Positions 17,766 through 29,334 are shown, counted from the stretch's first letter. The stretch is DNA of 64,000 nucleotides from Pseudomonas sp. GCEP-101 (GCF_025133575.1 NZ_CP104011.1:4224965-4288964); one strand, 5' to 3'. Program-made: numbers and translations. Notes: generated by a model from the letters alone, not told the origin.

Positions 17766-18782
17766 ATGGGCGTAGAGAAGGGCACCATCTCCATCCGTCT
17801 GGTCAGCGAGGCGCTGGCCGAGTTTCGTCGCGCCGGCCGCGACGACGGCCCGCTATTGGCCGCCGCCGGCATCGCCCCCGAATTGCTTGGCAAGCCTTAC
17901 GCGCGGGTGTCCTGCCAGGTCTACGCACGGCTCTGGTTGCGCCTGGCCAGGGAAATGGACGACGAGTTCTTCGGCATGAATGCCCGGCGCATGAAGTCGG
18001 GCAGCTTCAACTTCATGGCCGCCGCGGCCGTCCGCGAGCCGACCCTGGAAGCGGCGCTGAATGCCGCGCTGCGCTTCATGGGGCTGGTGTTCGATGACTT
18101 CACCCCGCGCCTGACCCGCCAGGACGGTCTCGCCGGCATCGTTCTCGACGAGCCCGAAGGCCCGGCGCCGCGCGCCTTCTGCTACTTCACCCTGTGGTTG
18201 ATGCTGCACGGCCTGGCCTGCTGGCTGGTGGGCCGGCGCATTCCCATCCTCGCCGTGGAGCTGCGCTGCCCGCAGCCGGATTTCATCGCCGACTACCGGG
18301 TGATGTTCACCGAAAACCTCCACTTCGGCCGCCGCCAGTCGCGCCTGCTGTTCAACGCCGAAGCCCTGGGCCTGCCGGTGCGCCGCGACGAGCGCGAGCT
18401 GCGCCGCTTCCTGGGCGGCGCGCCGGCCAACATCCTGGTGCGCTACCGCGACCCGCAGAGCCTTGCCGCGCGCACCAAGGCCTACCTGCGCAGCCTCAAG
18501 TTCGAGCGCTGGCCCGACCTCGACGCCCTGGCCGGGCACTTCTACATGGCGCCGTCGACCCTGCGCCGCAAGCTCGCCGCCGAGGGGCAGTCCTACCAGG
18601 CGCTCAAGGACCAACTGCGCCGCGACCTGGCCATCGCCCGGCTGGACAGCGGCGACGGCAACTTCGCGGACCTTGCCGAGGAGCTGGGTTTCGCCGACAC
18701 CAGCGCGTTCTACAAGGCCTTCCGCAAATGGACCGGATCCACGCCCGGGCAATACCGCGCGCTGATTCGCCAGGAGCCCTGA
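17766..18782 (+). CDS. AraC family transcriptional regulator
   Basis: A 338-residue regulator. Residues about 20-205 form the arabinose-binding-like N-terminal domain of the OruR/ArgR-like group (LAAAGIAPELLGKPYARVSCQVYARLW is the typical opening), which usually senses a small metabolite. The C-terminal AraC helix-turn-helix pair is seen in LDALAGHFYMAPSTLRRKLAAEG and FADLAEELGFADTSAFYKAFRKWTGSTPGQYR. Placed directly after the acyl-CoA synthetase, it may regulate that gene or the acyl-CoA operon beyond the chemoreceptor; this is inference. The ribosome site at the ATG is weak. Confidence 0.9.
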   Translation: MGVEKGTISIRLVSEALAEFRRAGRDDGPLLAAAGIAPELLGKPYARVSCQVYARLWLRLAREMDDEFFGMNARRMKSGSFNFMAAAAVREPTLEAALNAALRFMGLVFDDFTPRLTRQDGLAGIVLDEPEGPAPRAFCYFTLWLMLHGLACWLVGRRIPILAVELRCPQPDFIADYRVMFTENLHFGRRQSRLLFNAEALGLPVRRDERELRRFLGGAPANILVRYRDPQSLAARTKAYLRSLKFERWPDLDALAGHFYMAPSTLRRKLAAEGQSYQALKDQLRRDLAIARLDSGDGNFADLAEELGFADTSAFYKAFRKWTGSTPGQYRALIRQEP

Positions 18783-18863
18783 TATTTAAGGGCCAGGCTC
18801 AAGTGGCCGCCTTTGAAGCCGATACAACAACACAGAATTGCTCACGCACAAGGACGCCCCGCC

Positions 18864-21011
18864 ATGCCCCTGTCCCGCCTCTCGATCCAGTGGAAGATCA
18901 CGCTACTGACCGGTCTCTGCCTGCTCTGCATCGTCAGCCTGCTGGTCGGCCTCTCGCTGCTGCGGATGAACCATGATGCACAACTGATCAAGGCGGCCAA
19001 CGCGGACATGCTCAAGGACGCGGCCAAGGCGCGGATGCAGGCGCGCAGCGAGCAGCAGGCGGAGATCATCCAGCGCTTCTTCACCGACGTGTACCTCTTC
19101 GGCAACCAGTTCTCGCGCCAGGTCGCCCAGTTGCGCGAGCAGACCACCCGGCACGGCGTGGACGCCGCCAGCGTGCGCAAGGACCTCAACCAGCTGGTGC
19201 GCGACGGCCTGAAGAGCAACCCGAACCTGCTCAGCCTCTACGTGGTGTTCCAACCCGATGCGCTGGACGGCCAGGACGCCAGCTTCCATGACCAGGCCGA
19301 TGCCGGCAGCAACGAGAAGGGCCGCTTCGGCGCCTACTGGGCGCAGAAGGCCTCCGGCGAGATGACCGGCCTGGCGGTGACCGAGGAGATGATCGCCGAC
19401 ACCTCGGCCATGCTCGACGGAAGCCCCTTCAACACCTGGCAGCTGTGCCCGCTGCAGACCCGCAAGGCCTGCGTGCTCAACCCGTATTTCGACAGCGCCT
19501 CCGGCACCAAGGTGCTGATGACCACCGTGACCCTGCCGCTGATCGACCAGGGCAAGGTCATCGCCGTGATCGGCATCGACATCAGCCTCAGCCGCCTGCA
19601 GCAGCTCGCCGTCGACGGCGACCGCCAGCTCTACGACGGCGCCGGCAGCGTCAGTATCGTCAGCCCGGCCGGCCTGCTGGCGGGCTACAGCAGCGACGAA
19701 GCGCTGCTTGGCCAACCGCTGGCCAAGGCCATCCCCGGCCAGGCGGCCGAGCTGCTGAGCCTGCAGGCCGGCGGACGACCGCAGGTTCTGGAGCACGACG
19801 GCCAGCTGCGCGTGGTCGAGCCGCTGCTGCCGATCCCGGATGCCACCAAACCCTGGGCCGTGGTGCTCGACGTGCCGCAGGACGTGCTGCTGGCACCGGC
19901 GCTGGAGCTGCAGAAACAACTGGATGAGCGCAACTCCAGCGGCGCGCTGTGGCAGACCCTGTTTGGCCTGATCGCCGCCGTGGTCGGCCTGCTGCTGGTG
20001 TGGCTTACCGCCCGCGGCGTGACCCGGCCGATCCTCGGCGTCGCCGCCATGCTGCGCAACATCGCCAGCGGCGAAGGCGACCTGACCAAGCGCCTGGACT
20101 ACAGCGGCAAGGACGAGCTGGGCGAGCTGGCCGGCTGGTTCAACCGCTTCCTCGACAAGCTGCAACCGATCATCCGCGACGTGAAATCCTCCGTGCAGGA
20201 CGCCCGCGCCACCGCTGACCAATCCTCGGAAATCGCCAGCCAGACCAGCGCCGGCATGCAGCAGCAATTCCGCGAAGTCGACCAGGTGGCGACCGCCTCC
20301 CAGGAAATGAGTGCCACCGCCCACGACGTCGCCAACAGTGCCGCCATGGCCGCCGATGCCGCCCGCGGCGCCGACGGTGCGACCCGTGACGGCCTGAGCG
20401 TGATCGACAACACCACCCGCCTGATCGACGAGCTGGCCAGCGACATGAGCAGCGCCATGAGCCAGGTCGAAGGCCTGGCGGCGAGCAGCGAGCAGATCGG
20501 CTCGGTGCTGGACGTGATCCGCGGCATCGCCGAGCAGACCAACCTGCTGGCGCTCAACGCCGCCATCGAAGCGGCCCGCGCCGGGGAAGCCGGGCGCGGC
20601 TTCGCGGTGGTCGCCGACGAGGTGCGCAACCTCGCCAAGCGCACCCAGGATTCGGTGGAGGAAATCCGCCAGGTGATCGAAGGCCTGCAGAACGGCACCC
20701 GCGACGTGGTCGGCGCCATGAGCAACAGCCACCGCCAGGCGCAGGACAGCGTGAGCCAGGTCGAACAGGCCGTGGCCGCGCTGCAACGCATCGGCGAGGC
20801 GGTCAGCGTGATCACCGACATGAACCTGCAGATCGCCAGCGCCGCCGAGGAACAGAGCGCGGTGGCCGAGGAGATCAACCGCAACGTCGCCGGCATCCGC
20901 GATGTGACCGAATCGCTGTCGAGCCAGGCACAGGAATCGGCGCAGGTGAGCCAGTCGCTGAACAAGCTGGCGAACCACCAGCAGGGATTGATGGATCAGT
21001 TCCGCGTCTGA
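18864..21011 (+). CDS. Methyl-accepting chemotaxis protein with dCache-type sensor
   Basis: A 715-residue chemoreceptor. TM1 is at about 11-33, a large periplasmic double-Cache domain spans 40-365 (with [18 protein letters not shown] and [16 protein letters not shown] in its two halves), TM2 is near 368-390, a HAMP domain follows ([25 protein letters not shown]), and then the signalling hairpin whose tip [32 protein letters not shown] sequence is the strongly conserved CheA/CheW contact. There is no C-terminal CheR-binding pentapeptide. The start at 18864 gives the natural short N-terminus. Its position among acyl-CoA genes hints at a fatty or branched acid attractant, but dCache ligands are often amino acids, so this is open. 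Confidence 0.92.
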   Translation: MPLSRLSIQWKITLLTGLCLLCIVSLLVGLSLLRMNHDAQLIKAANADMLKDAAKARMQARSEQQAEIIQRFFTDVYLFGNQFSRQVAQLREQTTRHGVDAASVRKDLNQLVRDGLKSNPNLLSLYVVFQPDALDGQDASFHDQADAGSNEKGRFGAYWAQKASGEMTGLAVTEEMIADTSAMLDGSPFNTWQLCPLQTRKACVLNPYFDSASGTKVLMTTVTLPLIDQGKVIAVIGIDISLSRLQQLAVDGDRQLYDGAGSVSIVSPAGLLAGYSSDEALLGQPLAKAIPGQAAELLSLQAGGRPQVLEHDGQLRVVEPLLPIPDATKPWAVVLDVPQDVLLAPALELQKQLDERNSSGALWQTLFGLIAAVVGLLLVWLTARGVTRPILGVAAMLRNIASGEGDLTKRLDYSGKDELGELAGWFNRFLDKLQPIIRDVKSSVQDARATADQSSEIASQTSAGMQQQFREVDQVATASQEMSATAHDVANSAAMAADAARGADGATRDGLSVIDNTTRLIDELASDMSSAMSQVEGLAASSEQIGSVLDVIRGIAEQTNLLALNAAIEAARAGEAGRGFAVVADEVRNLAKRTQDSVEEIRQVIEGLQNGTRDVVGAMSNSHRQAQDSVSQVEQAVAALQRIGEAVSVITDMNLQIASAAEEQSAVAEEINRNVAGIRDVTESLSSQAQESAQVSQSLNKLANHQQGLMDQFRV

Positions 21012-21315
21012 GCCTCCCGAACCCTGTAGGAGCGGGCCATGCCCGCGATCCGCCGGTAACGCCGGCGCCAGATCCGGTTCGCGAGCAAGCTCGCTCCTAC
21101 AAGAGCAAGGCAGTACCTGTGGGAGCGAGCTTGCTCGCGAACCGCACGGCACGACCCCATCGCGGACGAAGTCCGTCCCTACGCGACGCCCACCCTCCAA
21201 ACGCCCTTGCTGTCCAATCCGCTCATCCAGATTGGCGGCTTTCGACATTGCCCGCACGCCAGCGCAGCGGGAACATCAGGGAACTCCACACAAGAACAAA
21301 CCCAGGAGTTCCGCG
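21012..21315. other. Intergenic region with REP cluster and inverted repeat
   Basis: 304 bases between the chemoreceptor and the acyl-CoA operon. The first 170 are REP units. CCAATC-N10-GATTGG (21214-21219 and 21230-21235) is an inverted repeat about 85 bases before the operon start and could be a regulator site. No gene was seen. Confidence 0.6.
21024..21184. repeat. REP cluster of mixed units
   Basis: Four units in a row: a GGAGCGGGCCATGCCCGC type, an inverted pair of the GGAGCGAGCTTGCTCGC type, and a degenerate CGCGGACGAAGTCCGTCC type. Confidence 0.75.
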
Positions 21316-22980
21316 ATGCGTTCCCATACTGCCGCCACGGCCGAGTTCGACTACCGCGCCACTGCCGACGCCGTCCTGGCCGGCAACCTCGATGCCCTCA
21401 ACGCCTGTGTCGAATGCTGCGACCGCCATGCCATTCCCGGCCGCGTCGCGCTGTTCTGGGAGGGCAAGGATGGCGACAGCGCCTCCTATACCTTCACCCA
21501 GCTCAAGGAACTCTCCGGCCGCTTCGCCAGCTTCCTCCACGGCCTGGGCGTGCGCCCCGGCGATGTGGTCTCCGGCATGCTGCCGCGTACCCCTGAACTG
21601 CTCATCGCCGTGCTCGGCACCTGGCGCCTGGGCGCGGTCTACCAGCCGCTGTTCACCGCCTTCGGGCCCAAGGCCATCGAACACCGGGTCAAGCTGGCCG
21701 GCAGCAAGGTGGTCGTCACCGACGGCGCCAACCGCGGCAAGCTCGACGAGGTGCCCGACGCCTTCGCGCGGGTGACGGTCGGTGGGCCGAAGGGGCAGGG
21801 CATCCGCCACGGCGACTACAGCTTCTGGGCCGAACTGGAGCGTCATTCGCCGGACTTCGAACCGGTGTTGCGCAGCGGCGAAGACCCCTTCCTGCTGATG
21901 TTCACCTCCGGCACCACCGGGTTGGCCAAGCCGCTGGCCGTGCCGCTCAAGGCCATCGTCGCCTTCGTCGGCTACATGCGCGATGCGGTGGGCCTGCGCG
22001 AGGAGGATTCGTTCTGGAACCTCGCCGATCCGGGGTGGGCCTACGGTCTCTACTACGGCGTCACCGGTCCTCTGGCCATGGGGCACCCGATCACCTTCTA
22101 CGAAGGTGCCTTCACCGTGGAGAGCACCTGCCGCATCGTGCGCAAGTACGGCATCACCAACCTGGCCGGCTCGCCCACCGCCTACCGCCTGCTGATCGCT
22201 GCCGGCGAGGCGGTGTCCAAACCGCTCAGGGGCCGTTTGCGCGCGGTGAGCAGTGCCGGCGAGCCGCTGACGCCGGAAGTGATCCGCTGGTTCGCCAGCG
22301 AGCTGGGCGTGACCATTCACGACCACTATGGCCAGACCGAGCTGGGCATGGTGCTGGCCAACCACCACGAGCTGGAGCATCCGGTGCACCTGGGCGCCGC
22401 CGGCTTTTCCATCCCTGGCCACCGCGTGGTGGTGCTGGACGAGCAGGGCAACGAGTTGCCCGCCGGCCGACCCGGCGTGCTGGCCCTGGACCGCCGCCGC
22501 TCGCCGCTGATGTGGTTCGCCGGCTACCAGGGCATGGAAACCAAGGCCTTCGTCGGCGACTACTACCTGAGCGGCGACACCGTGGAGCTGAACGCCGACG
22601 GCAGCATCAGCTTCGTCGGCCGCGCCGACGACCTGATCACGACCTCCGGCTACCGCGTCGGCCCGTTCGACGTGGAGAGCGCGCTGATCGAGCACCCGGC
22701 GGTGATCGAAGCGGCGGTGATCGGCAAGCCGGACCCGGAGCGCACTGAACTGGTCAAAGCCTTCGTGGTGCTCTGTTCGTCCTTCCGGCCGGGCGCGGAG
22801 CTGGCCGAGGAACTACAACAGTACGTGCGCAAGCGACTGTCCGCGCACAGCTACCCGCGGGAAGTGGAGTTCGTCGACGAACTGCCCAAGACCCCCAGCG
22901 GCAAGATCCAGCGCTTCCTCCTGCGCAATCAGGAGATCGCCAAGCAACGCGAGGCCGCCGAAAAAGCGGCGGCTCACTAG
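21316..22980 (+). CDS. Acyl-CoA synthetase (AMP-binding, acetyl-CoA synthetase-like)
   Basis: A 554-residue adenylate-forming acyl-CoA synthetase, different in type from the one at 16035 and nearer to acetyl-/propionyl-CoA synthetases and medium-chain AcsM enzymes. The P-loop is LMFTSGTTGLAKPLAVP (its glycine-lysine part is slightly off consensus: TTGLAKP), the later motifs are DHYGQTELGM, YLSGDTVELNADGSISFVGRADDLITTSGYRVGPFDVE, and the catalytic Lys is in TPSGKIQRFLLR. AGGAG lies seven bases before the ATG. First gene of an operon with SDR, thiolase and acyl-CoA dehydrogenase, so it probably activates the acid that the other three degrade. Confidence 0.9.
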   Translation: MRSHTAATAEFDYRATADAVLAGNLDALNACVECCDRHAIPGRVALFWEGKDGDSASYTFTQLKELSGRFASFLHGLGVRPGDVVSGMLPRTPELLIAVLGTWRLGAVYQPLFTAFGPKAIEHRVKLAGSKVVVTDGANRGKLDEVPDAFARVTVGGPKGQGIRHGDYSFWAELERHSPDFEPVLRSGEDPFLLMFTSGTTGLAKPLAVPLKAIVAFVGYMRDAVGLREEDSFWNLADPGWAYGLYYGVTGPLAMGHPITFYEGAFTVESTCRIVRKYGITNLAGSPTAYRLLIAAGEAVSKPLRGRLRAVSSAGEPLTPEVIRWFASELGVTIHDHYGQTELGMVLANHHELEHPVHLGAAGFSIPGHRVVVLDEQGNELPAGRPGVLALDRRRSPLMWFAGYQGMETKAFVGDYYLSGDTVELNADGSISFVGRADDLITTSGYRVGPFDVESALIEHPAVIEAAVIGKPDPERTELVKAFVVLCSSFRPGAELAEELQQYVRKRLSAHSYPREVEFVDELPKTPSGKIQRFLLRNQEIAKQREAAEKAAAH

Positions 22981-22998
22981 GTACAGCGGAGAGACTTC

Positions 22999-23769
22999 AT
23001 GCAGATCCAGAACAAGGTATTCCTCATCACCGGCGGCGGTTCCGGCCTCGGCGCGGCCACTGCGAAGCTGCTGGTGAGCGCTGGCGCCAAGGTAGTGCTG
23101 GCCGACGTCAACGCCGAAGCCGGCACGGCCCAGGCGGCGGAACTGGGTGAGGCGAATGCGCGTTTCATCCGCACCGACGTGTGCAGCGAGGCGGACGGCA
23201 AGGCCGCCGTGCAGCTCGCCCTGGATGCCTTCGGCGCATTGCACGGCCTGGCCAACTGCGCGGGCGTCGCGCCGGCCGAAAAAGTCATCGGCCGCAACGG
23301 CGTGCATGGGCTGGACAGCTTCACCCGCACCATCAACATCAACCTGATCGGCACCTTCAACATGCTGCGCCTGGCCGCCGAGGCCATGGCGAAGAACGAG
23401 CCGGACGCCGGCGGCGAGCGCGGCATCATCATCAACACCGCCTCGGTGGCCGCCTTCGACGGGCAGATCGGCCAGGCGGCGTATTCCGCCTCCAAGAGCG
23501 CGGTGGTCGGCATGACCCTGCCGATTGCCCGCGAACTGGCCCGCTCGGGCATCCGCGTGATGACCATCGCCCCCGGCATCTTCGAGACGCCGATGATGGC
23601 CGCCATGCCCCAGGAAGTGCGCGACTCCCTCGGCGCCAGCGTACCGTTCCCGCCGCGCCTCGGTCGCCCTGACGAATACGCCGCGCTGGCCCGCCACATC
23701 ATCGAGAACAGCATGCTCAACGGCGAAGTGATCCGCCTCGACGGCGCCATCCGCATGGCCGCGAAGTAA
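22999..23769 (+). CDS. SDR, 3-hydroxyacyl-CoA (probably 3-hydroxy-2-methylbutyryl-CoA) dehydrogenase
   Basis: A 256-residue short-chain dehydrogenase that resembles human HSD17B10-type 3-hydroxyacyl-CoA dehydrogenases. [12 protein letters not shown] is the NAD-binding glycine motif, VLADVN with its Asp selects NAD, NCAG follows, and the catalytic residues lie in [21 protein letters not shown] (Ser, Tyr, Lys). The C-terminal [32 protein letters not shown] is typical of this subgroup. It lies 18 bases after the synthetase and 13 before the thiolase. Oxidation of 3-hydroxy-2-methylbutyryl-CoA, a step of isoleucine breakdown, is the most likely role from family and context. Confidence 0.88.
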   Translation: MQIQNKVFLITGGGSGLGAATAKLLVSAGAKVVLADVNAEAGTAQAAELGEANARFIRTDVCSEADGKAAVQLALDAFGALHGLANCAGVAPAEKVIGRNGVHGLDSFTRTININLIGTFNMLRLAAEAMAKNEPDAGGERGIIINTASVAAFDGQIGQAAYSASKSAVVGMTLPIARELARSGIRVMTIAPGIFETPMMAAMPQEVRDSLGASVPFPPRLGRPDEYAALARHIIENSMLNGEVIRLDGAIRMAAK

Positions 23770-23782
23770 GGAGGAGAGAACC

Positions 23783-24967
23783 ATGAACGATCCCATCGTC
23801 ATCGTCAGCGCCACCCGCACGCCCATGGGCGGCTTCCTCGGCGACTTCAAGGACGTCACCGCCGCCACCCTCGGCGCGGCCGCGATCCGCGCGGCCGTCG
23901 AACGCGCCCGCCTGGGCGCCGAAGAGGTGGACGAAGCCGTGCTCGGCTGCGTCCTCGCCGCCGGGCAGGGCCAGGCGCCGGCGCGCCAGGCCGTGCTGGG
24001 CGCGGGCCTGGCGCGCGGCACGCCGTGCTCCACGGTGAACAAGATGTGCGGCTCGGGCATGAAGGCCGCGATGATGGCCCACGACGCCATCCTCGCCGGG
24101 AGCGCCCGCGTCGCCCTGGCCGGTGGCATGGAGAGCATGTCCAACGCGCCCTACCTGCTGGAACGCGCCCGCAGCGGCTACCGCATGGGCCACGGCAAGG
24201 TGCTCGACCACATGTTCCTGGACGGCCTCGAAGACGCCTACGACAAGGGCCGCCTGATGGGCACCTTCGCCGAGGATTGCGCCGAGAAATACGGCTTCAC
24301 CCGCGAGCAGCAGGACGACTACGCCATCGCCTCGCTGACCCGCGCGCAGAAGGCCATGAGCGAAGGCCGCTTCAAGGACGAGATCGTCGCGGTGACGGTC
24401 AAGTCCGGCAAGGAGCTGCGCGCCATCAGCGAAGACGAGCAACCGCCCAAGGCCAGGCTGGACAAGATTCCCACCCTGAAACCGGCGTTCCGCGACGGCG
24501 GCACGGTGACGGCGGCCAATGCCAGCTCCATCTCCGACGGCGCCGCCGCACTGGTGCTGATGCGTCTGTCGGAAGCCGAAAAGCGCGGCCTGACACCGCT
24601 GGCGGCGATCCGTGGGCATTCGTCCTATGCTGACGCGCCGAATCTGTTCCCCACCGCCCCGGTGGGCGCGGTCGAGCGCCTGATGCAGCGCACCGGCTGG
24701 TCGCTGGGCGATGTCGACCTGTTCGAGGTCAACGAGGCCTTCGCCGTGGTCGCCATGGCCGCGATGCGCGACCTGGACATTCCCCACGACAAGCTCAACG
24801 TCCACGGTGGCGCCTGCGCCCTCGGCCATCCCATTGGCGCTTCCGGCGCGCGGGTGATCGTGACCCTGCTGTCGGCGCTCAAGCAGTACGACGTCAAGCG
24901 CGGCGTGGCATCGGTGTGCATTGGTGGCGGCGAAGCCACGGCCATCGCGGTCGAGCGCCTGGCCTAA
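23783..24967 (+). CDS. Acetyl-CoA acetyltransferase (thiolase)
   Basis: A 394-residue biosynthetic-type (AtoB-like) thiolase. The acyl-carrying Cys is C89 in NKMCGSGMK, the His is H349 in [15 protein letters not shown], and the second Cys is C379 in CIGGGEATA. In this operon it would cleave the ketoacyl-CoA made by the preceding SDR, for example 2-methylacetoacetyl-CoA to propionyl-CoA plus acetyl-CoA. GGAGGAG lies just before the ATG, a very strong ribosome site. Ten bases separate its stop from the acyl-CoA dehydrogenase. Confidence 0.93.
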   Translation: MNDPIVIVSATRTPMGGFLGDFKDVTAATLGAAAIRAAVERARLGAEEVDEAVLGCVLAAGQGQAPARQAVLGAGLARGTPCSTVNKMCGSGMKAAMMAHDAILAGSARVALAGGMESMSNAPYLLERARSGYRMGHGKVLDHMFLDGLEDAYDKGRLMGTFAEDCAEKYGFTREQQDDYAIASLTRAQKAMSEGRFKDEIVAVTVKSGKELRAISEDEQPPKARLDKIPTLKPAFRDGGTVTAANASSISDGAAALVLMRLSEAEKRGLTPLAAIRGHSSYADAPNLFPTAPVGAVERLMQRTGWSLGDVDLFEVNEAFAVVAMAAMRDLDIPHDKLNVHGGACALGHPIGASGARVIVTLLSALKQYDVKRGVASVCIGGGEATAIAVERLA

Positions 24968-24977
24968 GGAGCGAGAG

Positions 24978-26105
24978 ATGATTCCCAGCGAAGAAGACCT
25001 GCAGATCCGCGATGTGGCCCGCCAGTTCGCCCAGGAGCGGCTCAAGCCCTTTGCCGCCGACTGGGACCGCGAGCACCGCTTCCCGGCCGAAGCGCTGAAG
25101 GAAATGGCCGACCTCGGCTTCCTCGGCATGCTGGTGGCGGAGGAGTGGGGCGGCGCACAGACCGGCCACCTGGCCTACGCCATGGCGCTGGAGGAAATCG
25201 CCGCCGGCGACGGCGCCTGCTCGACCATCATGAGCGTGCACAACTCGGTGGGCTGCATGCCCATCGCCAAGTTCGGCAACGACGAGCAGAAGCGCCAGTT
25301 CCTGGTGCCCCTGGCCCGCGGCGAGATGATCGGCGCCTTCGCCCTGACCGAACCGCAGGCCGGCTCCGATGCCAGCTTCCTGAAGACCCGTGCGCGCCGC
25401 GACGGCGATCACTATGTGCTGAACGGCAGCAAGCAGTTCATCACCTCCGGCAGCCACGCCGGCCTGGTGATCGTCTTCGCGGTGACCGATGCAGCGGCGG
25501 GCAAGAAGGGCATCAGCGCCTTCATCGTGCCCACCGACACCCCCGGTTACCGCGTGGTGCGCGTCGAGGACAAGCTCGGCCAGCATGCGTCCGATACCTG
25601 CCAGATCGCCTTTGACGACGTGCGGATTCCGGCCAGCTACCGGCTGGGCGAGGAGGGCCAGGGCTACGCCATCGCTCTGGCGAACCTGGAGGGCGGGCGC
25701 ATCGGCATCGCCTCCCAGGCGGTGGGCATGGCCCGTGCGGCCTTCGAATACGCCCGCGACTACGCCCACGAGCGCGAGACCTTCGGCAAGCCGATCATCC
25801 AGCACCAGGCCGTGGCCTTCCGCCTGAGCGACATGGCGACCGAGATCGCCGTGGCGCGGCAGATGGTCCACCACGCCGCCAGCCTGCGCGAAGCCGGCCT
25901 GCCGTGCCTGACCGAAGCCTCCATGGCCAAGCTGTTCGCCTCGGAAATGGCCGAGCGCGTGTGCTCCGCGGCGATCCAGACCCTCGGCGGCTATGGCTAT
26001 CTGCAGGACTACCCGGTGGAACGCATCTACCGCGACGTGCGGGTGTGCCAGATCTACGAAGGCACCAGCGACGTGCAGCGGCTGGTCATCGCGCGCAGTC
26101 TGTAA
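24978..26105 (+). CDS. Acyl-CoA dehydrogenase, short/branched-chain type
   Basis: A 375-residue FAD enzyme that puts the double bond into acyl-CoA and passes electrons to ETF. Landmarks are [21 protein letters not shown] (about 125-145), [47 protein letters not shown], and the catalytic base Glu in [16 protein letters not shown] near the C-terminus, the position used by short-chain and branched-chain (2-methylbutyryl-CoA) enzymes. The start at 24978 has AAGGAG; the open frame extends further up inside the thiolase gene. Last gene of the four-gene operon; a long stem-loop follows. Confidence 0.93.
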   Translation: MIPSEEDLQIRDVARQFAQERLKPFAADWDREHRFPAEALKEMADLGFLGMLVAEEWGGAQTGHLAYAMALEEIAAGDGACSTIMSVHNSVGCMPIAKFGNDEQKRQFLVPLARGEMIGAFALTEPQAGSDASFLKTRARRDGDHYVLNGSKQFITSGSHAGLVIVFAVTDAAAGKKGISAFIVPTDTPGYRVVRVEDKLGQHASDTCQIAFDDVRIPASYRLGEEGQGYAIALANLEGGRIGIASQAVGMARAAFEYARDYAHERETFGKPIIQHQAVAFRLSDMATEIAVARQMVHHAASLREAGLPCLTEASMAKLFASEMAERVCSAAIQTLGGYGYLQDYPVERIYRDVRVCQIYEGTSDVQRLVIARSL

Positions 26106-26559
26106 CGGGTTCGCCGGCAGACCCCGGCCTGTTCGTTGGACAGGCACTTCGGCAGGGCGGGGTCTGCCGGTGGCTTATCAGGTAGCGCGGACTGTTTTTT
26201 GTTGGGCCGAGGGGGACGCCGGGTCCTTGCTCGCGATCCGTGCTCGCCTGAGATTTCACCGCTGGGCGGTTCGCGAGCAAGCTCGCTCCTACTGGTCCGG
26301 CGAGTGCTGGACTGTAGGAGCGGATCTTATCCGCGAAATCCCGGCGTAGCCGGGACAGTGCCTGCGCCGGGAATGCCAGCCGTGCGGCAGGATCGCGGAG
26401 AAGCTCCGCACCTGCCAGAGCGGGTCGCGCCGGCATTTCCCTGTAGGAGCGCGCCATGCCCGCAATCGCGCGCATGGCGCGCCTACAGGCATCCGGGGAT
26501 GGCAAACGTAGGATGGCGTGGAGCGAAGCGATACCCATCGATGGGCATAGCCCGAAACA
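26106..26559. other. Intergenic region of stem-loops and REP units
   Basis: 454 bases without a gene. In order: a long double stem-loop (26114-26170), REP units of at least three sequence types between about 26270 and 26490, and at 26505-26560 a CGTAGGATGGCGTGGAGCGAAGCG-type repeat with the palindrome CCCATCGATGGG, a sequence I recall as common between Pseudomonas genes. It separates convergent operons. Confidence 0.65.
26114..26170 (+). terminator. Long stem-loop after the acyl-CoA operon
   Basis: Outer arms CCGGCAGACCCCG (26114-26126) and CGGGGTCTGCCGG (26158-26170) are perfect over 13 bases; inside lies a second stem GCCTGT/ACAGGC (26127-26132 and 26140-26145). No T-run follows, so termination may be Rho-dependent or the structure may protect the mRNA end. 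Confidence 0.5.
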
Positions 26560-27492
26560 TCAGGCGCGCTCCGCCGCCTCGCGCGCTTCCCGCGCCGTCA
26601 CCTGCTGGCACAGCTCGATGATCTGCTCGCGCATCCAGCGGTTGGCCGGGTCCTGGTCGGTGCTTTCGTGCCAGTACAGGTGGGTTTCCAGCTTGGGCAC
26701 GTCGTTCACCGGCAGGTCGACGAAATGCAGCCCGTGGTGGCGGGCGAAGCGCTCGGGCACGGTGACCACCATGTCCGTCTGCTGCACCACGGTGGAGGCC
26801 ATCAGGTAGTGCTGCGAGCGCAGGGCGATCTTGCGCTGCAGGCCCATCTTGCCCAGCGACAGGTCCACATAGCCCAGGCCGCTGCGACGGCTGGATATCT
26901 GGATGTGCGCCACCGAGAGGTATTCCTCCAGCGTCAGCTTGTCCTTGGCCAGCGGGTGGCCCTGGCGCATCGCGCAGACGTAACGGTCCTCCATCAGCTT
27001 GACGTGGCGCACCTGCGGGTCGGTGTTCAGCGGCGCATCCACGGCGAAGTCCAGGCGGCCGGCGGCCAGCTCCTTGGTGGTCTCGCGGCGCTTGGAGAGG
27101 AAACTCTCGATGTGCACGTTCGGCGCCAGGCGGCGCAGGCGCTGGAACAGCGGCGGCAGGACGATGGCCTCGGTGAGGTCGGTCATGCTGATGCGGTAGG
27201 TCTTGCTCGCCTGGGTCGGCGTGAAGGTGCGGCTCTCCTGCACCGAGACGCGCAGCAGCTGCAGCGCGTTGCGCACCGGCCCGATGATGTTCTGCGCCAT
27301 GGGCGTTGGCACCATGCCCTGCGCGGTCCGCACGAACAACGGGTCGTTGAAGGTCTCACGCAGACGGGCGAGGGCGTTTGAGACGGCGGGCTGGGTAATG
27401 CCGACTATCTGTCCGGCGCGGGTCAGGTTGGCTTCGGTATAGATGGCGTCGAAGACGATGAACAGGTTCAGGTCGACCTTGCTGAGGTTCAT
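26560..27492 (-). CDS. LysR family transcriptional regulator
   Basis: A 310-residue LysR-type regulator. The N-terminal helix-turn-helix reads [48 protein letters not shown], the NodD/SyrM-like subgroup style, followed by a substrate-binding domain ([25 protein letters not shown] onward). The start at 27492 has GGAG seven bases upstream; the frame extends 27 codons further without a site and would cross the promoter region. It is divergent from the acyl-CoA dehydrogenase at 27660, which it most likely controls, as LysR proteins usually do. Confidence 0.92.
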   Translation of the reverse strand: MNLSKVDLNLFIVFDAIYTEANLTRAGQIVGITQPAVSNALARLRETFNDPLFVRTAQGMVPTPMAQNIIGPVRNALQLLRVSVQESRTFTPTQASKTYRISMTDLTEAIVLPPLFQRLRRLAPNVHIESFLSKRRETTKELAAGRLDFAVDAPLNTDPQVRHVKLMEDRYVCAMRQGHPLAKDKLTLEEYLSVAHIQISSRRSGLGYVDLSLGKMGLQRKIALRSQHYLMASTVVQQTDMVVTVPERFARHHGLHFVDLPVNDVPKLETHLYWHESTDQDPANRWMREQIIELCQQVTAREAREAAERA

Positions 27493-27561
27493 TCCAGGGC
27501 TCCGCTTGTAATTGTTCTGCGGCCGATCATACCCGATCGAACGCTCAGGTCCATACGGGTT

Positions 27562-27573
27562 ATGAATGTTCAT
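27562..27573. promoter_or_regulatory. Palindrome in the LysR/acyl-CoA dehydrogenase intergenic region
   Basis: ATGAA-TG-TTCAT lies about midway between the two divergent starts (27492 and 27660), in an AT-rich stretch (GGATAATAGG follows). It is the best candidate for the LysR recognition site. Confidence 0.45.
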
Positions 27574-27659
27574 TGATTCGGATAATAGGCTGGGTAAATG
27601 CCTTTCGCTGTTCTAGCATCATCACCACACAAACAACCGCCGCCAGAAGGTCAGCCCCC

Positions 27660-28889
<1,230 letters not shown>

Positions 28890-28904
28890 GCCTAGGCAAC
28901 CCGG

Positions 28905-28932
28905 AAAAAGGCCCGCTGATGCGGGCCTTTTT
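28905..28932 (+). terminator. Rho-independent terminator of the acyl-CoA dehydrogenase
   Basis: AAAAAGGCCCGC-TGAT-GCGGGCCTTTTT, symmetrical and so possibly bidirectional; it begins 16 bases after the stop. Confidence 0.93.
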
Positions 28933-28954
28933 CATGGGCGGGGAATCATGCTGT

Positions 28955-29090
28955 GCGTAGGAGCGGACTCTGTCCGCGATGTGCAACAGGCCAGCTCCGA
29001 GTCGCCGGAAACCTATCGCGGACAACGTCCGCTCCTACGCTTGGGCATTACCCGGGGCGCTCTTCGTAGGAGCGAGCTTGCTCGCGAACA
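28955..29090. repeat. REP cluster
   Basis: An inverted pair of the CGTAGGAGCGGACTC(T/C)GTCC type (28955-28980 and about 29015-29039) and then a single GTAGGAGCGAGCTTGCTCGC unit. Confidence 0.75.
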
Positions 29091-29133
29091 GCCCCTCCAA
29101 CGAACAAGGCCAGCATGCGCTGGCCTTGTTCAT

Positions 29134-29334
29134 TCATTGCGAAGGAGAGGGCTCCGGCCCCTCGGCCTTCGCCCGCTGCTCGATCAGCCACTGCCGCCGC
29201 GTGTGCAGTTGGGCCGCAAAGGCCCGCGCGGCGGCCTCGTGAGGAAAGCGCAGCGCACGGCGACCGAGGCGGACCTGCCAATAGGCCCGGCCGCGAAACT
29301 CAACGGCTTCGATCCTCACCTCCAGCGCTTGCAT
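29134..29334 (-). CDS. Small conserved-looking protein of unknown function (66 residues)
   Basis: A 66-residue, arginine- and alanine-rich protein beginning MQALEVRIEAVEFRGRAYWQVRLGRRALRF and then a helical LHTRRQWLIEQRAKAE. The first half would form a short beta-sheet, and the whole looks like a small soluble protein. I do not recognise the family. GGAGAGGA lies five bases before the ATG, a strong ribosome site, which is the main support for the gene. It overlaps the 3' end of alx by 35 bases in another frame, so the two are probably translated from one mRNA. Confidence 0.6.
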   Translation of the reverse strand: MQALEVRIEAVEFRGRAYWQVRLGRRALRFPHEAAARAFAAQLHTRRQWLIEQRAKAEGPEPSPSQ

